Source: UBA7332 sp051657165 | Lineage (GTDB): Bacteria > Bacteroidota > Bacteroidia > Bacteroidales > UBA7332 | Reading direction: 5' to 3' | Assembly: GCA_051657165.1 (NCBI GenBank) | Contig: JBOFKD010000302.1 | Coordinates: 1 to 64,000 of the forward strand | DNA length: 64,000 nt | Position numbers and translations under genes: made by a program | In this document: positions 53,708-61,020 of the stretch, piece after piece | Layout: each line of letters begins with the position of its first letter | How positions within the stretch are numbered: the first letter of the stretch is position 1 | Notes under the pieces: model-generated | The model's database searches: none | What the model saw: only the letters and a program-made list of their open reading frames with translations | Told to the model about the DNA's origin: nothing

Positions 53708-55105
53708 TTAAGTTCGCCAGAACCATTTTATCCGTGTGAAGAAAACTGCAACCACAACTGCAAGTGTTGTAAGCACGACTCCACGGAGGAATCCAAGCCA
53801 TGGATTAACTGTAAGTAATTCAAGGTAAGAAGACAACCCAGTCAGATTCAGTAAAGGCATAATCAGCATATTTGTTGCCACATAAGCGATCATTGGATTT
53901 TGACCGGCCATTTCGAAGGGCTTCATTATTTTCCATTTATATAAATCACACATTATGGAAAATGCAATCATTGAAATAAAAGCTAACCCTGACGTTACGA
54001 AATAGTAACTATAGGTTGACGAGTCTTTACGAATTCCCCCTTCATAGGCTTCAAAAAACAAACCAAGTATCAGCAAATATCCACCTGCAATGAAAAGTTT
54101 CCTCCAATACGCTTTATCTGATCCGTTACCTCTGATCAGGAAATAAAGGCATGAAAGCAATGCTATTGTTCCAAAAAGGTTCAGAACTAAATATCTCATG
54201 TAGAGTCCATACAAATTCAATACAACTACAGCAACAGAAAGGAGTAAGATAAATGGCAGCATTCGCTTTTCGTCGTCTGACACATTTTCACCATCCTTAC
54301 TATTCAACCAATCTTTCAGATACTGACCTGCTATTGATCCCGGAATAACGATGAACAAATATTTCAGGTAGTAGAATTTATACATCCACGGCACTGGCGA
54401 AAAATTAAAGAGAATCTTTTGCCATGAGCCATCAGTAGAGCTTCCCAAGAATATTGCCATTACAAACGGCAAAATAGCAATACGTATTTTCCAGTCTCCG
54501 GCTGTAAAAATATATGATAATGAACCAAAAACAGCCATATTTGCCAAAACAAGAATAATAATATTACTAAATCCTAATGAAAAAACTCGATCATTGGCAT
54601 AATCTGTTAATAACATCATTGCTAAAGCTCCTGCATATGCAGAGATTTGAATAGCATATCTAAGCCACTCTGCCATGTTCCATGGCAATCGCATAAACAT
54701 AGGAAAAAGTAAGAAAAATGCAAATAATGTTGTGAGCCAGGCTGTAGGATCCTGTGGAGAAGATAATACCCATGGATACATATGTTGAATAAATATCGCA
54801 AAAAATGTAAGTTTTAATCCACGTTCAACAGAATCCCATACAAGCTTATACTTAGATATACCTTTAGCTATCTTACTTCCTATTGAAAATGGAAATGCTG
54901 CACCCATTGCAAATAAAAAGAAAGGAAATACTAAATCAACCCACGTTATTCCATAAACTTCTGGATTAAATGAATTCGATGGTGGTGGTAATTGTGCATG
55001 ATACATCCATCCCGGCAAAATTCCTGAAGCTATTGTACCGGATAAAATCATAGTGATTATGGCATATCCCCTTAGTGCATCTAATGAAAAGGCTCTTTTC
55101 CCCAT
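53708..55105 (-). CDS. DUF5009-type membrane protein (NagX/MurT-like)
   Basis: A 465-residue membrane protein with about 11-12 helices opening FSLDALRGYAIITMIL, the acyltransferase-like DALRG signature, and TWVDLVFPFFLFAMGAAFPF. This matches the COG4299/DUF5009 group related to heparan-alpha-glucosaminide acetyltransferase. From memory, a Tannerella forsythia protein of this kind (MurT) is a MurNAc transporter; others are NagX-like. Either function fits amino-sugar use. It follows a terminator-like hairpin, so it may start its own unit with the next two genes. Confidence 0.8.
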   Translation of the reverse strand: MGKRAFSLDALRGYAIITMILSGTIASGILPGWMYHAQLPPPSNSFNPEVYGITWVDLVFPFFLFAMGAAFPFSIGSKIAKGISKYKLVWDSVERGLKLTFFAIFIQHMYPWVLSSPQDPTAWLTTLFAFFLLFPMFMRLPWNMAEWLRYAIQISAYAGALAMMLLTDYANDRVFSLGFSNIIILVLANMAVFGSLSYIFTAGDWKIRIAILPFVMAIFLGSSTDGSWQKILFNFSPVPWMYKFYYLKYLFIVIPGSIAGQYLKDWLNSKDGENVSDDEKRMLPFILLLSVAVVVLNLYGLYMRYLVLNLFGTIALLSCLYFLIRGNGSDKAYWRKLFIAGGYLLILGLFFEAYEGGIRKDSSTYSYYFVTSGLAFISMIAFSIMCDLYKWKIMKPFEMAGQNPMIAYVATNMLIMPLLNLTGLSSYLELLTVNPWLGFLRGVVLTTLAVVVAVFFTRIKWFWRT

Positions 55106-55120
55106 ATAAATAAATCAATT

Positions 55121-55172
55121 AAAAAATCCTGTTCTAAACCATCAATACAGAATAGATAGAACAGGATTTTTA
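55121..55172 (-). terminator. Terminator-like hairpin between DUF5018- and DUF5009-type genes
   Basis: AAAATCCTGTTCT-type arm (55122-55135) pairs with AGAACAGGATTTTT (55158-55171), with A's and T's on both sides. It lies just after the DUF5018-type stop on the minus strand. Confidence 0.8.
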
Positions 55173-55187
55173 TTTTAAATATTATTC

Positions 55188-57020
55188 TTATTTCTCTAAT
55201 TCATATAAACGAAGTCCAATGTTTGAGCATACAAATCCTGCATTCAATTTTCCGTTACGAACCATAAAATGAGAATCCAGCGTATTATTACCGTTACCCT
55301 GATTTGAAGGCATTAGAATATCCATAATCGGGTTTTGATATGATTCAATGCTTCCTGAAGTAATATCACAAACACGATGTCTTGCTCCTTTTCCTGCTAC
55401 AAATGCTGTATAAGCCAGATAAATTCTTCCATTATGTTCAATTGTCGAACAATCTGTTGTCGTAATACCTGAAATTTTATGATTTTCACCCATTAGAGCC
55501 GTCAGACTAATTATACCACTAAAGGAATTGCTTGTAGAAGCACCGGCAAAACCTTCTTTGCTTAATGGAAGAGGCTCTACGGCATAATAATATCCTACTC
55601 CTGAGATAGGATATGCTAGTTTTTTAGGAATTGGATTTAACACACCACTTTTCACTTCCCAAACCAAAACATCTGTTTTTTGAGCTACAGGAATTGTTAT
55701 AATAGCATCTCCATCTAAAGCTCCCTGAATATTAATACCTGCAGCCCGAGGAGCATAAGCAAGTCCTAGCGAAGTCTGAGTATATGTAATATATACCTCA
55801 GGCTTGCTACTTACAGTATTCCATTTCCATATTTTTAATTCTGTTGATGCACCTGCTCCTGCTCCCAGCTGAACACCTAATACTACACCTTTACTATCTG
55901 CAGCTAACTTACGTATCCCAAGAACAGCACTTCCATCAATATTAGAGTCTTCTTTAGATAAAGGACCTACATAAGTTCCATCCAGTTTGTAGTAATTTGG
56001 TCCAACAGGAACTGCTGTTGCATCTTTCGTATTATGATTACATACAGCAAAATATTCACCACTAAATGCGAACGATGATAATGCATCTGAACCAAACCCA
56101 AATGTTGAATATGTCTTTTCAAGATAAGGAGTGATCGACAATTTAGGTACATTAATCGTAAATTCTGTAACAGAGCCATTTGTACCCGTTACTTTTACTT
56201 TATTTGTACCAGTCAGTAGATTTAATGCTGTTAATTTTGCATTCTCATCGACTATATTTCCAAATCCGCATTCAAGGTCAACAGATGCATTTGTAAAGTC
56301 AACCAAAGAAGGAATATAAGCTGTCGTAATATTTTTATCATCTGTAATTACTGAATCGCATTTAATCCCATTTATTGACATTCCTTTGATAGAAGCAGGA
56401 CCAACTTGTTCTGTTGTAATCATCAACTCATATGGATAAACAGTTTCCTTATCAACACCCAAAAGCTGGAAAGATCTTGTTTTATTATAATCATAAGACT
56501 CTCCATTCACAAAGTTCTGTAATTCTCCATTCACAAAAGTCATTGTCACTTTTAGACCAGACAAAACAGTCTCTTTAGGAACCTGAACTACAATTTTATT
56601 CTCACTAATATGAATATCTTCATTTGAGATAATAAGCCCCTCAATGATAAGATTTGTCAATTTAGGAGGAGATTGTACACGTAATTTATAATCAATAATT
56701 CCACCATTAAAACTCTGAAGTTTTAGGTCAAAAGGCTTTTCACAATTATGGTAATCGCCATTTGAAAAATCCAGTAAGTCTCCGTTGGCTACCAGAATCA
56801 TTGTCTTTACTTTTGATAGATTTTTACCTGCCGGCAAAACTACTGTTGCTTCATTAGTTCCATAATTTGGTAAATAAAGCTGTCCGTCAACTTTTACACC
56901 AACAACCTGAACATCCTGATAGGGACGGGAATCTTCTTCTTCTGAACAAGCTGTAAGACTAAGTGACAATAGGGATATAAATAAGAAAATACCCCATTTA
57001 TTGATTTTTTTTACATTCAT
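55188..57020 (-). CDS. DUF5018-type surface lipoprotein
   Basis: A 610-residue lipoprotein (signal ending SLTACSEEE). Residues 30-290 are three repeated Ig-like units sharing the pattern of an ATVVLPAG or VVQVPKET strand followed by VANGDLLDFSNGDYHN or FVNGELQNFVNGESYDYN. The last ~300 residues form a beta-rich, propeller-like domain (LRYNG-free, with GSAVLGIRKLAAD, SGIISLTALMG). This is the DUF5018 layout I know from Bacteroidales glycan loci. Likely a surface glycan-binding protein working with SusCD; no catalytic residues identified. Confidence 0.75.
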   Translation of the reverse strand: MNVKKINKWGIFLFISLLSLSLTACSEEEDSRPYQDVQVVGVKVDGQLYLPNYGTNEATVVLPAGKNLSKVKTMILVANGDLLDFSNGDYHNCEKPFDLKLQSFNGGIIDYKLRVQSPPKLTNLIIEGLIISNEDIHISENKIVVQVPKETVLSGLKVTMTFVNGELQNFVNGESYDYNKTRSFQLLGVDKETVYPYELMITTEQVGPASIKGMSINGIKCDSVITDDKNITTAYIPSLVDFTNASVDLECGFGNIVDENAKLTALNLLTGTNKVKVTGTNGSVTEFTINVPKLSITPYLEKTYSTFGFGSDALSSFAFSGEYFAVCNHNTKDATAVPVGPNYYKLDGTYVGPLSKEDSNIDGSAVLGIRKLAADSKGVVLGVQLGAGAGASTELKIWKWNTVSSKPEVYITYTQTSLGLAYAPRAAGINIQGALDGDAIITIPVAQKTDVLVWEVKSGVLNPIPKKLAYPISGVGYYYAVEPLPLSKEGFAGASTSNSFSGIISLTALMGENHKISGITTTDCSTIEHNGRIYLAYTAFVAGKGARHRVCDITSGSIESYQNPIMDILMPSNQGNGNNTLDSHFMVRNGKLNAGFVCSNIGLRLYELEK

Positions 57021-57043
57021 AATATCAATATTAAAAATAAGGA

Positions 57044-59059
57044 TTAATTATTCTCTCTGTTCTTCATTGCATCCTTCATATTATTTATAAATTCCTGCCA
57101 TTTTATATAACAATGGTCAAAAATCATAAGTCCTGATGAATTATCCAGAGAGGCTTTAAAGACTTCACTTTGTTCCTCCGGCTTTAAGTCCGGAAGACTC
57201 ATCGAACCAATTAAAGGTAATTTCCCATTTGTAAGAATATTACCAAGAGTTATATACCTGTTAACTTCTTTACCCGTTTTATAATAAGTCCCGATCATTA
57301 AGAAATCAAGATTTTCCAGATAACTCGACTTATTATATTCTGCATTATAAATTTCACTTTCAGGAAAATTCAATCTGGACTCATACGAAAAATCATTGCT
57401 TGCCCAGTTTACTCCATTCTGATAATAAACCTCATACCAAGACCCCACATATGCAGCCAGCTTTAAGTCAGGATTAACAGAGATCTTATACTGATCTATC
57501 AGAGATCTTACCCGGTCTGTGAACTGTTTTATTGTCAGAGATCTGAAATTAATCCAATCCTTATAATACTTTCCTTTTATCAGAAGCCCATTTTCATCAA
57601 TTAGAAAAGCATCATTTGGAAAATTTTCTAATTTCTCGCCTTTCAAATTGAGATAATGTGCAAAAGCATTTCTTGTAACAGGGCTAAAATCAGCATATAA
57701 ATTATCATAACGACATCTGTCAAGAACAATCCCATCTATCGGATAATTCTGAAGAACTTCTTCAACTCGTTTCAACTGAAAATCCTGCACTTCCTGATTC
57801 GACGGATTAACAAAAGCCAAAGCTATTTTTTTTCCAGCTGAAGCATCTTTACCATGCTGACTATCTCTGACCCGCAATATCTTTCCTTTATCTTCAGGTC
57901 GTTGCACAATCTCTTCCCAATCTTTGTACTGATCAAGAATTGCATAATCACCCGCAGTTATATTCCCTTCTGTAAAAAAATTAAAGCTGGTATACACTTT
58001 CATATTATGTTTATGCGCATACTTTAGTATTGATTCTAATAAATCAAACCCATTTTCTTCAACTTTTTTCTTCGGATTAATACTATTTGTCAGATATGGC
58101 GATTTAGATAAATTATTTTTTCGATAAGAAACATATCCCTCTGGTCCTTTCACATCAAATCCTAGAGATGTAAAACCAGCTTTCTTTCCATTCTGAACCA
58201 TTTCTTCTACTGCTTCATCAGTAGTCAATGTTGTTGCATTCGGAAATTGTTCTACCCACATTACTATTTCTGATCTTTCATTCTTTACTGTCTTATAGTA
58301 AATAGCCATTGGTACTTTCTGTATTTCTATTCCGTTTTCTAATAAATAGAAATCGATATAGTTAGTTCCGGGCATTAATGAAATTGTTGCAGAAATATTA
58401 CCTTTCCTATCACACTTAACAGGGTAAAATACATTTCCTGATTTTGCAGTCAAAGATAATTTCCGCGTATCCGAAAAGTTCGCAATACTTCCTTTAATTA
58501 CTTCTTTAGATTTCCTTACTGTTTTAAGAATATCATCTTCTAAAATCAGAATAGGAGCAGCATCTCTACCTAATAAATCAAAAACCTTTTGAAGATCAGC
58601 TATCTCTCCGTTATTCCTAAGTTTCACCAAATCTCCTTTTCTGAAACTTTCTGCTACAAATTTCTTAAATCCCTTAGTCGCATATGAGTCATCTGAAGCA
58701 ACGAGTACAAAACCATTTTCGGGAATATTCAGATCTAAAGATTGATTAAAAGAAGGTCTTTGACCTTTTGTGACACCTCCGTTTAAAATTTCAAGAACTT
58801 TAAACTGACTATCAACTACAATTCCTACATAATTAGACTTACTACTTTTTACTGATTTTCCATATCCGGAAGTAAATAAATATAATCCATCGCCCTTTGT
58901 TTCCCAATCTGAAGCATTCAAGCTGGATATCTCCTTTTCCGGTCCGCGAACAATAAGTGTCGGGTCAGGACTGGGTGCTTCAATCGTTATTAGGGATTGT
59001 GCTAAAACTCCTGTTGAAAAAAGAAATAGCAAAGAAATAATATTAATAATCGTTCTCAT
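57044..59059 (-). CDS. GHL10-family glycoside hydrolase (longer copy)
   Basis: About 671 residues from the ATG at 59059 (MRTIINIISLL, signal ending GVLAQ); the frame extends upstream but that part overlaps the SusD stop and a hairpin. Residues 25-290 are beta-rich (carbohydrate-binding-like). The barrel follows: GKKAGFTSLGFDVKG, HNMKVYTSFNFF, and the probable active-site strand PIDGIVLDRCRYDN, similar to the DGIxxDxxxY pattern of GHL10/YngK proteins. First gene after SusD, hence the likely primary backbone-cutting enzyme of the locus. Family call is moderately sure; substrate not visible. Confidence 0.75.
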   Translation of the reverse strand: MRTIINIISLLFLFSTGVLAQSLITIEAPSPDPTLIVRGPEKEISSLNASDWETKGDGLYLFTSGYGKSVKSSKSNYVGIVVDSQFKVLEILNGGVTKGQRPSFNQSLDLNIPENGFVLVASDDSYATKGFKKFVAESFRKGDLVKLRNNGEIADLQKVFDLLGRDAAPILILEDDILKTVRKSKEVIKGSIANFSDTRKLSLTAKSGNVFYPVKCDRKGNISATISLMPGTNYIDFYLLENGIEIQKVPMAIYYKTVKNERSEIVMWVEQFPNATTLTTDEAVEEMVQNGKKAGFTSLGFDVKGPEGYVSYRKNNLSKSPYLTNSINPKKKVEENGFDLLESILKYAHKHNMKVYTSFNFFTEGNITAGDYAILDQYKDWEEIVQRPEDKGKILRVRDSQHGKDASAGKKIALAFVNPSNQEVQDFQLKRVEEVLQNYPIDGIVLDRCRYDNLYADFSPVTRNAFAHYLNLKGEKLENFPNDAFLIDENGLLIKGKYYKDWINFRSLTIKQFTDRVRSLIDQYKISVNPDLKLAAYVGSWYEVYYQNGVNWASNDFSYESRLNFPESEIYNAEYNKSSYLENLDFLMIGTYYKTGKEVNRYITLGNILTNGKLPLIGSMSLPDLKPEEQSEVFKASLDNSSGLMIFDHCYIKWQEFINNMKDAMKNRENN

Positions 59060-59074
59060 GTTTCTTATCTTAAA

Positions 59075-59096
59075 CCCGGACTCCAATGAGTCCGGG
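59075..59096 (-). promoter_or_regulatory. Intercistronic hairpin between susD and GHL10
   Basis: CCCGGACTC and GAGTCCGGG form a 9-bp perfect stem around CAAT/ATTG, 22 bp after the SusD stop and 15 bp before the GHL10 start. The minus strand has only TTTAAG after it, so it is more likely an mRNA-processing or partial-attenuation hairpin than a full terminator. Confidence 0.6.
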
Positions 59097-59118
59097 CAAT
59101 TTTTTATCTTGCTTTTAC

Positions 59119-61002
59119 TTATAGTCCGTATCCGGGATTCTGATCTAAGTAAGGACATTTATTTCTCTCTGTCTGAGGAACCGGCCATACATAATAGCGA
59201 TCATTCCATCCTTTAGGTCTGTCAACATCACGTTTTCTTAACTTATCTCCGTACGCAGAATAATCAGCAACGTCATTAATATCTCTTTCTGACCCAGGTG
59301 CACCATAACTTGGCACCATATCCGGAGTAGCCTGCTCATATCCGTCAGGATAAATACCTTTAGAAGCATCCACACCCTTAGCCAATGGATAACCGTAAGT
59401 TGGCTGATCATTTTGCAACTTACCTGTACGCCATCTTCTCATATCGAAAAGTGCCATAAATTCTTTTACAAACTCAACTTTTCTCTCTCGTCTCACAATC
59501 TGACGCATTTTCAGCTGATTGCCTAATCGGGAAGGATCAACAGCGATAATATCAGGCATATCCACTCTGGCTCTTACCTTATTAATAGCATCAACAACTG
59601 TTGCATCCAGTTCTCCTAACTCTATTTTAGCTTCTGCGTAATTAAGATACATCTCAGCAAAACGCATTAACACAATGTTATAAGAAGGTGAAAATGTGGA
59701 TTCATCATCGAAATGATTGTATTTTTTCCACAGAAACCCTACTCCACTCTGAACATATCCATATTGAGCAACAGATCCGGTATAATCGAGATTATCAATC
59801 AGTTTATCATTTCCTTCAGCATCAAACTCTTTTGTTTTCGGATTATATACTTCCATTAAAAACTTAGAGGTCTTTGTACTTATATTTCCGATAATTGTAT
59901 CATGATGCACATAAATAGACTTTTTCAATCGCGGATCACGGCTGTCAAATGGTTTTTTTGGATCATAACCTGACGCAGGATCATCAATACGTTTTCCATT
60001 TTTCATTTCAAAATTATCCACTAATTGCTGAGATGGAAAACGACCACTTTGACCAATCATCCGGCATTGCTCTCCGACAGACATATATTGTGTCTTTTTT
60101 GAACCCTGATCTGAATACATCAGATTAAACATATTCTCTGACTTAGGCCCTCCTGTCAATTGGCCTTTACGAGTAAATAATGCATCAAAATCAGGAGACA
60201 AAACCCGGCCACTTTCATTAATTACCCGGTTCGCTGCATCCGCCGATAATTTAAAATATTCGGACCCTTTCATCTCATCTGTAATCGCATCTTTTCCATG
60301 GCCAAACTTACACCACGAACCTGCATATAAAGCAAGTCTTGACTTGAGACCTAATGCCACTGATTTATCCACACGCCCCATCGATTCACTTATCCACGGT
60401 AAATTCTGACTTGATTCTTCCAGATCATTTAAGATAAAATCAACAACTTCTTTCCAGGATGTTCTTGTTATATACTTCGTTTGCTCAGCCGTTGCCGGAG
60501 CAGTAAGAAATGGAATATCTCCGAACAAGGATACCAGATGCATGTAATAATAAGCTCTTAAAACCTTAACTTCTGAGAGGTATTGTATTGCTTTATCTGT
60601 CAGTTCACTTTTATAAGGTTCTGCTCCTGCTATTACAGTATTACATCTGGCAACTGATGTATAAAGCGTTGCCCAGGCATACTCAACCGAAAAATTAGAA
60701 GTAAGATCAACATTCCCTACTCCAATAGAGGAGTTATCCGCCCGTTCCATCCCAAAGGGTGTATACATATCCCAAAGTACCATCATTGGAATATTACTAA
60801 AATCTTCCTGCTTTTGGTAAAGCATCTGATAACAACCTGTTGCTCCTTGTTTAATTCCACCTTCCGTACTATAAAAGTCTGAAGATAAATATTCACTTAA
60901 AGGCTGGCGGTCCAGATAATCGCTACAGCCAACCGATGATAATGACAATGTAGCACACAATATCCATTTATAATTAACGATATTTCGTATATTCATTTTC
61001 AT
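59119..61002 (-). CDS. susD: SusD/RagB-family glycan-binding lipoprotein
   Basis: A 627-residue surface lipoprotein (signal ending SSVGCSDYLDR, the usual SusD start); ATGs at 61002 and 60996 are both possible. SusD features: DYLDRQPLSEYLSSDF, helical TPR-like N-terminal half with ALGLKSRLALYAG, RFAEMYLNYAEAKIELG, and the C-terminal RRERKVEFVKEFMALFDMRRW. SusD sits as a lid over the SusC barrel and captures glycan. It starts 18 bp after the SusC stop. Confidence 0.96.
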   Translation of the reverse strand: MKMNIRNIVNYKWILCATLSLSSVGCSDYLDRQPLSEYLSSDFYSTEGGIKQGATGCYQMLYQKQEDFSNIPMMVLWDMYTPFGMERADNSSIGVGNVDLTSNFSVEYAWATLYTSVARCNTVIAGAEPYKSELTDKAIQYLSEVKVLRAYYYMHLVSLFGDIPFLTAPATAEQTKYITRTSWKEVVDFILNDLEESSQNLPWISESMGRVDKSVALGLKSRLALYAGSWCKFGHGKDAITDEMKGSEYFKLSADAANRVINESGRVLSPDFDALFTRKGQLTGGPKSENMFNLMYSDQGSKKTQYMSVGEQCRMIGQSGRFPSQQLVDNFEMKNGKRIDDPASGYDPKKPFDSRDPRLKKSIYVHHDTIIGNISTKTSKFLMEVYNPKTKEFDAEGNDKLIDNLDYTGSVAQYGYVQSGVGFLWKKYNHFDDESTFSPSYNIVLMRFAEMYLNYAEAKIELGELDATVVDAINKVRARVDMPDIIAVDPSRLGNQLKMRQIVRRERKVEFVKEFMALFDMRRWRTGKLQNDQPTYGYPLAKGVDASKGIYPDGYEQATPDMVPSYGAPGSERDINDVADYSAYGDKLRKRDVDRPKGWNDRYYVWPVPQTERNKCPYLDQNPGYGL

Positions 61003-61020
61003 AATTTCAATTTTTAGGCA

